Shown here: in pieces, positions 25,137 through 37,700 of the stretch | Layout of the letters: each line of letters begins with the position of its first letter | How positions within the stretch are numbered: position 1 is the first letter of the stretch | Notes under the pieces: model-generated | Database searches by the model: none | What the model saw: the letters and a program-made list of their open reading frames with translations, nothing else | What the model was told of the DNA's origin: nothing | Position numbers and translations under genes: made by a program | Origin: Gymnorhina tibicen | Lineage: Eukaryota; Chordata; Aves; Passeriformes; Artamidae | NCBI GenBank assembly: GCA_013399875.1 | Contig: VXAZ01000602.1 | Coordinates: forward strand, 1,492,835-1,556,834 | Direction: 5' to 3' | Length of the DNA stretch: 64,000 nt

Positions 25137-28100
25137 TGTAAAGTGCATATCACAAGTTTATTTTTCTGCACAAACAAATAGAAAGTGATTGTAAATTGAA
25201 AAAAAAAAGACAAAACAGAAAAGGAAAAAAGGTATTTCCATAACAAAGATGCTAACTCTCTTCATCTAGGGTCACATCTTTCACCAGACAGAGCACTGCT
25301 GCTGGGCTCCCACTTTCAGAGCACTGATGGGTCTCTACTAGGAAAAGGGTCTAGTAGGGGGTGCTGGATATTATAGCAGAAAGGGAGCATATTCTTTACA
25401 AGGACCAATCTTGCCTCACACTGTGCTCATGTCTGGTGATCTGTGACTCCTCATCACACCAGTCTCTTCTGAGATGCTTCCTCCCAGGTGCTGCAGGATC
25501 TTGAGGTTATCTCTGGTAAGTGTTCCCATATATTGAGAGGGAAAGGACTGTTACTTCTGAAGCAAAGATAAAACCCCTGAATTGCCATAGCTGCAATGTG
25601 TAGCCTGCAGCATGCTAGAGTGGAGGGATGATAGGCAGTTTTAAATCAGAGCCCATGAAGACATCTTCAAATGTTTAACAAGGGAACACCAGGGTTTGGC
25701 CTACCACTGCAGCTTATAACTTAGCAGGTGGGAGCTAAAACTTGTCAAACAACTGTTTATGTCTGTGCTTGTTCAACAGCTGAGGAATTAGACATTTGGA
25801 GAGGCTCAAGACAAGCTTACATGCTTCAAAAGTATTCCTCGTAACCTCACCTGTGGCCTTTCTAACAGGCCAGCCACAATATTTTCATGAGCAGACATTA
25901 GCAGAGCTGCTTGAAGCCAGAAGTAGTTCAGGTTTCTTCCTTACAACTTAACAGATGCATCTCAGTATTATTTCTCATCTCATGCTACTTGCAGCTAGAG
26001 GCCTTATTTGGGATACACCACGAGCACTGTAGGCCTCATCTGCAACACCCTCTGCTTCTGCAGATCAAGTCCTGTGTCAGCATAGGATCCAGAAAAGTTT
26101 GTGAGGGCTGAAATCCACTAAACTATTTTGGTTTTGCTTCTAAACATAGCTTTGAACTGAGGATGTAAGTAAAATGCAGGATTCCCAGCCTCCTGGTTCT
26201 TTTCCTTGCTCTTATATTTAATATTTGTTCTCCAATCAAACCTAACTTTTTTCATCTCCTGCCCATTACATTATCAGAAATGATGGGGCAAATGCAGTTA
26301 TTCCGCTCACTTGGATCGCGATATCTAACACTGAATGGTGTTTGGCAATCACTCCTCAGCAGAAATCATTGTCTCCCAGAAACCTGGAGTGGGATCACCA
26401 AAATACTAAACCCATGCAATCTCCCTTACATACTAAGGCCAGACTTCTCTATTTTTCCAGTGGCAAAATGAATTTCCTGAGACTTTCAGGCCCTGAGAGC
26501 ACTTTAACTTTAGGGGCCTGAGGAAAAGGGATACTGGAGTAAGATTCAGACTTTCTGAGGTTATTTCTTGACTGCAGAATTATGTTGAGCACCCTTTCTC
26601 TGGTCCACACAACCCCTCTCTACACCTGAGTTCAGTAATGCTTTCAGTCTGGGCTAGTTTGTCTGTCTAAGGCTAATGGCTTAAATCACTAGCCAGTGAC
26701 AGACAACATTCCACAAGGAGATGAGGGATAAAGCTTTTGCAGCACTGCTACTTCTTGAGTTCCGTCATACAGCTTTCCTAGATAAAATAGAAGATTCCTC
26801 CCTCCATGTTTGGGAAGGGTCACAGATTCAGTTTGCACACAGGTCTGGGTTTTTTTCAGAAATGCTGGAAATGCAATGCAGTACAGGATGAGTGAGAAAG
26901 CAATCATCTGAGAAGTTTTGTAGCATGGCTGCTCCCCTTCACTGGAGCTAAGTGGATTCTGGTGATCTCAATTAACTCTGTGGTGATGATTTCTCCTAAG
27001 ACATCCTCTCTGGGGCTTTTCAGGGACACAAACAATCTCCTGATCAATTCAGGTCGGCTGCTCCTATGTCATACAACCAGGTGCAGCACCTCTTCTGGCT
27101 CAGCCACACCTTTGTCCATTAACTCAAGGCATTCCCACGGTTTTTCTTACAGTCCTCTCCCATGGCTGATAGTGCGCCAAGTGAGGTGTAAGTTCCGTCC
27201 TCCTCTCTCCCCAGAATGCTCTTTATATGTTTCAGGGCCCCCAGGAATATGCACTGCCAACACAGGCCTGCAAAAAAGTCCAGCCAGAGTGTAAAGGATT
27301 CAAAGGCAGAATTGTGTATTACTTCTTCTTTTCTCTCATTCTCTCCCTCCCAAGCTTGTCTACAATTAGAGCTGCTAGCTACATTCTCCAGCCTTCTTTT
27401 TCTTCATGGGAGAGCACACATGAAAAATCTCCAGGTGCTCACAGAGAAAGACTTTAGAGCCTCCGAGAGAAAGTAGAGCCCCAGCTATCAGGAAAAAACT
27501 AACATCATAAGCTCCTGCTGCACAGAGGAAGGTTGGCTTAGATTTAGTGTGAAACAACACTAGCTGCACTGCATACAGACTGCTTCAGACCCAACTGCAT
27601 TCCTTTTTTTCTCCCCAGAACCTACACTTTTGAATATCCAAAGTTTGTGCTCAGTCCAGTCAGAGAACGTCTACCGCTCAAAGCAGAGAAGCCAGTCTAA
27701 TGAGATGGAGACTTGTCTCAAGGAGAGAGGGCCATGACACCCTCATTCTGCCTCCTGTACACATTCCTAAGGGTTTAGCAAAAGGCTGGGCAACCCTGAC
27801 CCAGAAAGAGGTGGCAATCTCCTTCCCTGCAGCTGGGGCATCTGCTGTGTTTGGAGCCAGCGTTTCAGGAGCAATGCTTTCTTGGTGTACTTGTGGGATC
27901 ACACTGGAAAAGTGGCTGCTGGCAAAGGAGAACCACAAGCAGAAAGTAAATGGCAGGGGGGTGTGTAAACTGGAGCATAGATGACATGCACACACACATG
28001 CACAGTCTCTACTAAAATGCTGAATTCTTCCTTGGGAAGGCAGTGCTTTCTTCCTGTATGCCTGTAGTGTAGGGATTAAGTCAGAGGCTAGCCTGGGACA

Positions 28101-29432
28101 TTCAAGGAATAACCAGTACTGTTCCCCCAGCATCACCAGCAAACTGAGCTCTGTATATGTGTGAGAGTGCAGATCCTCTGGGATTCTCAGAGCATTTCAG
28201 TTTTTACCAAGTAGGCCCCAGAAGAATACCTACGTAGTTTAGTAAGAAGGTTTTCTTGTGACTTTCTGTTTTCCTGACCCCCACTTCCATGCTGAGAATG
28301 TCTCTAAAGGCCCTCCATTTTCCACTCACCACAAAGCTTTCAGCAAGTTTTATGCCGTGACCCGTTTCTAATCTAGCCCCACTTCCACTCTAAACTAAAC
28401 AAAAAGATCATGTGCAAATGCATATTCAGTCCTGCTTCCTTTTAAAGCCAACTGTACGTTCTCCCATGCAATCCACCTTTGTACTTGCAGCATCCATATC
28501 CTGTTCAGTGGGACTAATGCTGCAGGGCCTTTCTTTGTGCCACTGTCTGAGCTTAACTTTGACTTTGTGTATCCTCAAAAATGGATACTTCCTTCTGCAG
28601 CTCCCACAGCTGGTGATAGCCCCACCAAGTCCCCTCAAAGCCCCTCTTTGGAAAACTACTTCCAGACCTGATAGTGGTATTTAGCACCAGCTACGATGAC
28701 TCTCCTTACCCCCAGCCCTGGTGAACAGACGAACAGGTACACGTGGCCACTCTCGGGTGCAGGGCACACCGCCCACGTGTGCATGGGCAAACACCCCTGC
28801 TCACTCTGCTCTCTTGCCTTCTTTCCCATGCCCCCACAGAGGGAAGTCTGGGAGAAATGTCCCAGGTGAAGCCCCACTTGTCCTTTCACTCCCTGCTGAG
28901 TGTTGCTATGTGCATGTGTGTGTGCACACACAAGTGAACGCGTACAGACTGGGAGGATCAGAGAAGAACAGTCTAATGGGAAAGCTGAGGCTTCTGTTCT
29001 GTAATCCCTCCTCTCACCCTTTCTTCCTGGAAAGCTCTTGCCTCCTAGTTTCCTTCCATCCAAGGGTGACTCCAAAGCCCTTGGGAAAGGAAAACTACTG
29101 CTTCCTGTGGGTCTCCATGTGAGATAACCCCTGCCGTTCACCCCCTCTGGAGGTGAGTTTTGCTTCTGTGTACAAGTTCCCAGTCTGTGTACCATACACG
29201 TGCCCTCTCTTCACATTCTTCCTCCTGCTGTAGCCACAGCCAGTAAGCCTTTCCACGAAGTATCCCATCTGAGACCAAGGGGAGGCTGGGGAAGGGGGTG
29301 GTGCAGAAGGGCAGTAATTTTTTGAGGTTTTTTTTCTTCATTTTGTGTTACTCATCCCAATGTACTGAGCTGACATGAAAGACAAAACAAGCGCTATCTC
29401 TGCGGGGCCACAGGATGGGAGGGGTGCCTGCC
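25137..29432 (-). other. SYNPO2L: Region downstream of the SYNPO2L stop, possible 3' UTR
   Basis: The first gene-strand AATAAA after the stop appears only at 25162-25157, with an ATTAAA variant at 26221-26216. Either the 3' UTR is about 3.2-4.3 kb or a non-canonical signal nearer the stop is used. Open frames on both strands here are short and unlike known proteins. I cannot fix the 3' end. Confidence 0.35.
25157..25162 (-). terminator. SYNPO2L: Candidate distal poly(A) signal for SYNPO2L
   Basis: TTTATT on the plus strand reads AATAAA on the gene strand, followed by a T/G-containing stretch. It is the first canonical signal after the SYNPO2L stop but is about 4.3 kb away, so assignment is tentative. 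Confidence 0.3.
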
Positions 29433-31768
29433 TCAGTGATGGCCAAAACTTGGCCTCCACACATTGGCCTGCATCCCTGTTCTTGCTGCTGAGAATTTGG
29501 GCCTGGCCACCTGAAACCGAGAGGCAGAGGCTGAGTTTGGAGAAGGTCCCTGTCCCACCTGTCCAGGCTCTGGGGAGCTCTGATATGGCTTAGGGGAGGG
29601 GCTGAGCTCCACCTGGAAGGGTGCCGGTGTAGCAGGGGCAGAAGAGGCCATTTCTGTTCTCCACAATGGCTCATCCAGTGTGGTGGCTGAGCGGGGCACA
29701 AGCACAGTGGGCGCCAGGCTACTTGAGGCTGGCATGGGAGCCGGAGTGGAGAAGCGACGAATCTCCTGGGTCTTGGCTATTTTCACAGGGACCTGCTTGG
29801 CTGCCATGAAGGATGAGCTAGCCTGCAGGGTTGGCTGACCAGGAGTATTCTGAGTGCTGGGGCTTGGGGGATCCCCAAAACAGAACATGGCTGACTTTAA
29901 TTGATACGGCTGGTGGCGCATTAAATCAATGACCTTGATCCCTGATTTCTGGCCAGGTGCCTTTTTCACTTTGCTCTCTGCTTTGCTAGCCTGAGATTTG
30001 CTGGCTGCCAGGGGATAGAAAGGGGAATGCATTGGGTTGTAAGCTATTGGAGGGGGAGCCCGGATGTTGGGTGAGTATTTCCAGCATGAGGGTAGAGAAG
30101 GGGATGGAGAGGGGGTCCTGGGCTTGTACTCTGGCTTTGGTGTTGTTTCCACCACAAATTTGTCCATGCGGCTCTGGCGTTTGGCAAAGAGCTCTGCCCC
30201 CTTGCCTTTAAGCTGAGGCATGTCCTGGGCCCCATTTACCAATGCAGCATCTTGCTGAGGCTTGGGAGCTACTGGAGGTGGGGTCTTGAACTTGCGGCCT
30301 GAGGACTGCATGAAGTTGCAGGCCTCAGCACCGAGGCTGAGGAAGTCCTCCTCAGGCCCAGACTCAAAGCCTGCCCCAGGGTGGTCACCTTTTGGCTTCT
30401 CATCCAGATTCTGCACCAGAGACAGGAGCTCAGGGTTAGGCGAATTCTTCTTCTTCTCCTCAATCTTACTGAACATGGGTTTCTTGTTGCCCCGTCGGCG
30501 AGCCTCCTGCAGGATGCCTGTGCGGGGAGCTGGCACAGCAATCCTCTGCTCCCTGGAGGTTAAGGGCTCTGAAGGAGGTCGTGGCATTGCTGGAGTGATG
30601 GCAGGAGAAGGCTGTTTTGGCACAGGGGAACTGCTTCTCATGTGCTGTGATGGTGCTGGACTAATATACAATGAAGAAGAGGCTGTTCCAGGGACTCGTG
30701 GCTGGGATGCTGTGGAGGCCATATCCCCTCCTGGCTTTGAGGGAGTTGACAGAAAGATAGAGGTGGTGGATGTCCGGGCAGTGTTGGCAGAAGGCTTAAT
30801 CTCTGGAGCGCTTCCTCCCCCTTTTGGCTGTGACTCCAGTGGTGATGTTGGTCTTCCTGGTGCAGGAATATACAGCGATGTGGAGGAGCTGACTGGACCA
30901 CGCTGTGTTGGCACTGGTGCATTGGCAAGTGTTCCTGGAGCCAGAGGTGAGAAAGGGGGAACCACCGTGCTTTGCCCACCCAGACTTTCAGTGGGTTTTT
31001 TGGGTGCAGATGGCCTAAAGATGACAGAGGATGTTGCTGGACGTTGGCCAGAAAAGCCAGGAGTAAAGGGCCGTGCAGACCTGTTGAACATGCTTGTTGA
31101 ACTTGCAGAGAAGGGGTCAGGGGTGCTTGGTGGAGGTGGGAAGAAAGTGGGGCTGGGGGCAGTCAGGAGCTGAGTGGGGACAGTGGCTGGTTGCTTGCTG
31201 GGCACTTGCACACCTTCCAGGTGGATGCTGAGGGGCATGTTGTCTGCCTTCTCTGGCACAGGCATACCTCCGTTCACTGTGCCCTGCTTTGGCTGGGCAG
31301 CTGGGGCAAGCTCTGGGCTCTTCTGCACTGGAGTTTTCTCAACTGTGTACTTCCCTGCCCGTTCCCTCTGCTGCTCAAATAATCGTGCTCCTTTACCTGA
31401 GGCCTCACTCAAACCTTTTTGCTTCTCTTCCTTCTGTTCAGAGGCAGATTTAGACTTTTCAATGTCTAGGTAAGTGTTGTCCCAGTCTGAGTGATTAGTT
31501 AGGCTTCGGGCATCAGAGAAACCTTCCTCATCAAATTCAGATTCACTAGTTGGAAAAACTCCGTCTTCCTCCTCGTAGGAGCGGTCTTCATCAACACTGC
31601 CAAAGCTTACCAATGTATACTTCTTAGCCCTCTGCCTGCGTTTCTTAAACATCAGCACCCCCTTGGAGTGGGGGTTGGGTGCATCTGTCAGCAAGGATGC
31701 AATGGTTCTGCACTTGGTTTTGGCTTCTTTCACGTTCTTCTCCTGGATGCTCTCGTGGCGGTGGAGCT
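29433..31768 (-). CDS. SYNPO2L: SYNPO2L last coding exon (residues 307-1084)
   Basis: A 2336-bp exon. The acceptor is TATCTCTTTCAG, the first two bases complete a Lys codon, and it runs LHRHESIQEKN then VKEAKTKCRTIASLL, ending with TGA at 29435-29433. It carries the conserved KGVLMFKKRRQRAKKYTLV segment, a Ser/Pro/Thr-rich low-complexity region, and the second and third copies of the basic repeat. The first ATG in this exon is Met346 (in MFKKRRQ), which would give a 739-residue product. The 303-residue frame on the opposite strand (30262-31173) reflects the low-complexity composition and is not a gene. Confidence 0.97.
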
Positions 31769-34700
31769 CTGAAAGAGATAGAAAGAGGTAGTCTCAGAGC
31801 TCAGTGAAATGGCTATAGGCATTCTAGTGCACATATGAGGAAACACAACCCTTGCCCTTCTTTTTTTTCCTATTTTTGCTGACGATAGTGTCTTTATAAA
31901 CTGTTGGTAGAAATTCAGGAGCAGTTTTCTCTTTCCCTACAAACACAAGAGAAGTTGGTGCAGGTGTGGGGAGGGAACTCCTCCCACTCTGATGGCCGGT
32001 CAAAGTTTCCTCATCAGACCTGGGATTTCCTATTTCTGAAGCATGTAGCCAAGAGTCCCTGATGTTTTTACAGCGCATACCCTTGCTTGCCGGAATTTTT
32101 ACCATTTATTTATCACCCTGAAGGTGGAGCCCTGCTTTCTGTAGAGATCCTACCATTTAGAAGATTGCATGTATGCAAAAGGAGAGGTGCTCTGCAGGCA
32201 CAGCAGCTAAAGTCAGAGTGTTGTGCAGCAGCATTGTGCGTAGGGCTGTTTGCTGCTCTGCAGCAGCCCTGCCGCTGCAGGAGGCAAAGGAAGCAGGATT
32301 TCACCCTTGCTGCAGTCCCTTCCCTATGCCCCATGCCTGGCAAGGAAGAAGAGTATTTGCTCCTGAGCAAGAATCCCAGATCCCCACAAATGATCAGCCA
32401 GGCCAGAAGGAAATCCACTTAGACAGGCTTGCTTGCAAAAGACAATAGCTGTTGGGACACTGGCATGAAAGTGTGGGATAATAATTTTCCACCTACTCTG
32501 TGGTCAGTAAAGCCCCAGGGAGGAACACTGTGTCCTCTGTGTGCAGGGAAAGCAGGTGGTGAACAAGATTCAATATAAAACCAAACTTGTCTGCCCTAAG
32601 GAAAGTATGGACATGCTTTGAATCACTGTTGAAGTGACAGAAGTCAGCACTAACCTTGCACAGAAAAAAACCCCACATACCTAAACCACAGACTAATTTG
32701 TGATGTCTTTCATTTCATCCTTTTCCATTGTCTTTTTCCCAGCATCATAGTACAGATGAAACAACCATGCACTCTAGGCATCTAATAATTTGTCAAAGAA
32801 ACCATCTTGTCCAACCCTGACATTCCCAAGAAAGAGGTAATAAATTACGTTCTGCTGAAGGAAGAGAGGAGAGGAGAGGAGAGGAGAGGAGAGGAGAGGA
32901 GCAAGGCAGTGCTGAGGGATGGTGTTAGCTCAAGAGATGATGGAAGCTGCTCAGTCCTCTCAGGATGTCACTTCTGATTATTTTATCACAAAGCATTCAT
33001 TCAATGGGAACCTGCTAATGTGGCAAAGTCCNGAGGAGAGGAGAGGAGAGGAGAGGAGAGGAGAGGAGCAAGGCAGTGCTGAGGGATGGTGTTAGCTCAA
33101 GAGATGATGGAAGCTGCTCAGTCCTCTCAGGATGTCACTTCTGATTATTTTATCACAAAGCATTCATTCAATGGGAACCTGCTAATGTGGCAAAGTCCCC
33201 TGCAGTGGGGGACAGGGAGCTTAGTTAAGAAGTTTACTAGTTTTCCTGAGGGCTACAGTCTCCCAAAACCTTTCTAGGCTACACAGTTGTGGCAAGTGTC
33301 ATCATTCCATACTGCATCAGCGTAACCACAGCAGAAAGAGCTTCCCTCTCCCACCCTAGGCTGGAAATAAAGTGTTGATTTGCAAAGCCATCATCCTTCC
33401 AGGAAGCTCTCAAAGTTTGCAGCCATTCCATAGCACATGCTGCTGCTTTGGGATTTCAGCAAGGGGACTTCTGTGGTTTGAGATCACCTCATGTGGATGC
33501 ACAGTCCATTCCTCTCCTTTGCACCCAGAACTGGAAACAGGAAAAGCAATGCTAAAATGGCTCACTATTTGTACTTGCATTTGCAAAGGGAAGGCTCTCT
33601 GCAAAACTTTCCTTACAGAATGACTCCACCTTGCTGAACCAAGACTGAAGTAGTGTTTTTTGTGTAGATTTAGTGTTCTTCAAGGCAGTCACAGACTTGC
33701 CCTCAAAGACCTCCTCTCCATGATGGAAACAAACTACAGTCCCTGAAGGTCTGCCCACTTCATTTACAAATCTGCATGCCTGTGTCTCTAGGGGTTGTTG
33801 ACAATGGAGGAAATAAGGGAAGGTGCTACAAACAACCTTGCTACAAGCTACTACATCTCACCTGGTGGTATTTTGCTTCCAAATTTACAAGGAGAAAGAG
33901 CAGTACCACAGAATCTTAGTCAAATGCAGAATATTTAAACTCTGGCCTGAGTGACTCACAGGAGGATTTCTAGCATCAGGACCTAACAGCTAGGGAGCTA
34001 TACCATCCAAAGTGATGTCTGCACAGCCCTTTCTGATAGCAGAGTACCATGGAAGTGCCAACTCTAAAGTCTGGGCTAGCAAATACTGTCAGAGAAAATG
34101 TAACAGTAGATGGTCTTGGCTTTAACTCCACCAGTCCTGGCTCAGCATTAGGATCCATGTACAACTTCCCTAGAAAGTTGCTCTGAACTGTCCTGTGCTC
34201 TGAAGGAGCTGGAAAGTAGGGCCCTCTGGGACCTGCTTCTCACCTTCCTCTTCTCTTCTTCCTACTTTTCTCCTCATCAGGAACTAAAGCACATGACTAA
34301 TTACACCAGTCCTCCCAATAGAAAAATGCTCATGCTATTCAAGCTACAATCTTCCACAACAGTTTAAGAAAAAACAGAAAGAGAAATATTCCTAAGATGA
34401 CTTGTAGAAGGTAAAGAGCAAGAATGAAATCAGAATAGGCAAAAGAATAGGGCAAGGAAAGTAGACTAAAAAAAAGGAGATTAAAGGAAAGAAGGAAGGA
34501 GAAGAGAAGAGAAGAGAAGAGAAGAGAAGAGAAGAGAAGAGAAGAGAAGAGAAGAGAAGAGAAGAGAAGAGAAGAGAAGAGAAGAGAAGAGAAGAGAAGA
34601 GAGAAAAAAAAGAAAAGAAAAGAAAAGAAAAGAAAAGAAAAGAAAAGAAAAGAAAAGAAAAGAAAAGAAAAGAAAAGAAAAGAAAAGAAAAGAAAAGAAA

Positions 34701-37700
34701 AGAAAAGAAAAGAAAAGAAAAGAAAAGAGAAAAAGAGGAGACATTTGTACCTGCATAAGGCCGATCCAAGCTTGAGAAAGCAGAGTCCAGACCTGGAGAA
34801 CTGGGCATGTCACAAAGCCCGTTTAATTCACAACTCCCCATAAACAGAAAGAGAGGCAATGAGAGAGGAGCAAAGCAGTCCCCTTCTGGAGCAGAACCAA
34901 AACTGTGAGATGTCCGAGCTCTTTGCTATCAGTCCACAAGCCTTTTAAAGCCTCTCTTTTGTCTCGTAGGCATTGCTGCTGAAAGCCATGAGGTCACTTT
35001 GTCTATTTTTGTCTTCGTAGCTTCATCACTGAGCAGTGTGATGGACATTGTCACCTGGCACTTAAACACCCTTATTCTTTCCCCTACCCTGTACCCCCTG
35101 TAAGGAGAAACTCCTCTTTTTTATTTTAAATTAAGAAAATATACTCTATATTTTCACAGCTTCTGTGATGCAAGCTTCAGGTTAGTGTTACCAATGCCTC
35201 AATGTCCAGTATTTCTGTGCCAAAGAGCCCTTCAAAGAGATGAAACTAACACAGTGTGCATGTCCAGCATTGACAGGCAGAAGAAACCTGCACAGGAGGA
35301 AAATAACTTTCCTTGCCCAAAATGCTCAGAGAGCACCCAGCTCCAGGTAAACATTAGGAAGAAAAGAGAGAGCAGAGGCTTTAATTTCCTGTGTATATCA
35401 ATTTTCTTCCATGTCTGAGGAGAACCAGTCCATGATTCAGATTTCTGTTGTGTACAAGACTGAGCAACATTTAACAGAGGAGCACGGGGATCCTGGATGC
35501 CTGCAGTGAAGTTGTTTAGCTGAATTAAAACAGCAGAGGCTATTAACTACACTGAAAGTGTGGCTGTGCTCAGGGAGGGTGATGGAGTGTTTGGAAACCA
35601 GGGAGTGGTGTTTTGGCAGCACCATTCAGAGCTCCAGCACTGGAGACTAAGAGGTGTTGAAAGATAAGATGCTGATAGTGAAGACTGTGGTGGATGGGAA
35701 GGAAGGGAATAGATGGTGCCGGGAGTCTGCAGATCTCTGCTGTTGTGGCCTGCTCAGCATCTCTTACACTTTGTCTAGCTCCTGTCTTACTGCTCCTTTC
35801 TGTACTTGACCAATAGCTCCTGTGAGACAATCCCAGAGCCGTGGCCAAGCGACACTGTCCCATGATTCTCCCTCCCAGCAGCCCCAGCCTTAGCAATTCT
35901 GTAGTCTTGGCAGATCATCTCACAGTGTTAGAGAGTCTGGAAAAATGAAGGTCTGACCATACCTCCTGAAATCCAGTAGCCATCGCTGCTGCATGCCAAG
36001 AAGACAACTCCCACAAGGCAACATTGCTGTAGAGGGACCTGTCATGTCTCATACAGAGGCTCTTAGAGCAAGAGCAATGAAAGTGGTTCAGTCTCTTCTG
36101 TGATGAATATTTACATATATAGGGATACATGTATATATATGTCTCTTTGGGCAAACCTTGTAATATTGATACATATCATTGGAATGAAAATACAGCTCTG
36201 TCTCTAGTAAGAACATTCAAACGGAATAGATTAAAGAGTAAAGGAAGGGTCATAAAATTCTCATAAATTCTGTTGGTGTGTTGAATAATCTCTACAGAAA
36301 ACTTTTTCTTAACTTCTAAAGTACTTATTTCATGTTCACACAGAATTCTGTTGGAAAAAATCTACAAAAAGGAAAGATTTCTATTAAGCAAGGCCTACGA
36401 ACATTTTCCTCTTAACTGAGTTTCACTGAAGTGAAATGGTTTTTTTTACTAATTACAGTAAAGAGAAGCATAAAAAGTATAAATCTTTTCAAGATCAGGC
36501 CTTATTGAAAGAAAGCATTTTAATGTATGCCCAGGCAAGCTACTGAACAAGCAGGCTTACATGATGTCAGATACTGTTCTTGTTCTCTAGGAAACAAACA
36601 ATGGTAAATTTTATTACCAAGATCAAATTCTAGAAAATCAATTGCTATAGAAAATAAGCACTCTGCTACTTCCATAGATAAAGAGCCTGTTGCTCTGTGA
36701 TGAAATGCAACTTGTCAACTGCTTTTTTCAGATAGTGTCACCTCGAATTTTGTTCTTCCAGCTATTTATGTTAGACAAGGTCATTTTTCCACGGCTAATG
36801 TTGCAAATATCTCAGTAAGTCATAAGAGGCTACAGATGTCTCATACTTTACATACCTGAAGTCCTTTCAAATGAGATTTGGATGGGTTATATTGACCTTC
36901 TAAGTATTTCCCTGTTGAAAGTTTCAACCTTTAAAGCTTTGATCAGTATTTAAATTGCAAACAGTTAAGCAGAGGAGTGTATATTCTTTTACCTCAAAGT
37001 AAAGGTAAAACTCTTGGGATAGGAAATATTTCTCATTCTTGGATATTTGCACACTCCTATCACATAACCTGTGCATAATATAAAACACAGATATGGCTTC
37101 AGCTCCAATTTAGGATGTTAAAATGCTACAGTCCTACTCAAGTCTGCAACTCTTTAGCATGTATCTGAGGTTAAATAGTTAAATACTTGTCAAACCAGTG
37201 TTTCTTCTTAAATGGCTAGTGATTTTAAGTGTGCCAGTGAGACGCTGCCCCACTGCAATCTCCTGGTTTTGGAAAAACAGAAATTGGGCTTTTCTGAAGG
37301 TGGGTTGACAGTCCAGGGGAAAAAATAAGCCCAGTCATTTTGTAGATTTTTGACCATTCTTAGCCTTACTGCTGTTGGAGAGCTCCGTTAGGCAGAGAGG
37401 GTGTGGAGACATCACTGCGCATGGCTGCAATATCTTAGTCTTATGGTATCCTGCTGGAGACTTGAATAGCTTGTTCACTCAGAAAAATCTCCCTCAGTTG
37501 GGTGACAGTTTGCCTTTCTTTCTGAGCTGGATGGAAAAGTGTCCTCAGTGCAAAAGGTAGCAAAACATGGCCAGTTTTTCTGGGCTGACGGCTCACACTT
37601 GGGCCCTGGATATTCCCTACATAGTCTTCTCCCAAAGGAGAACTTTCTTTTGCCAGGACAGTACCTGTTGAATCTACTAGTGAATCTGTCTTTTGCAGTT

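Noticed and set aside
27678..28142. A 154-codon minus-strand frame between the two genes
   Set aside because: No recognisable domain and no start or splice context. It may lie in the SYNPO2L 3' region and is consistent with chance in GC-moderate DNA.
30262..31173. A 303-codon open frame on the plus strand
   Set aside because: It lies opposite the Pro/Ser-rich part of the SYNPO2L last exon. The codon bias of that exon removes stops from the antisense frame, and the predicted Gly/Ala/Val/Leu-rich protein resembles nothing known.
33086..33277. A 63-codon plus-strand frame
   Set aside because: It lies across the second copy of an assembly duplication and has no protein similarity or splice support.
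34392..34859. A 155-codon minus-strand frame of repeated Phe/Ser/Leu
   Set aside because: It is simply the translation of the GAAGA/AAAAG purine tract. A repeat whose unit length is not a multiple of three has no stop codon and gives this pattern.
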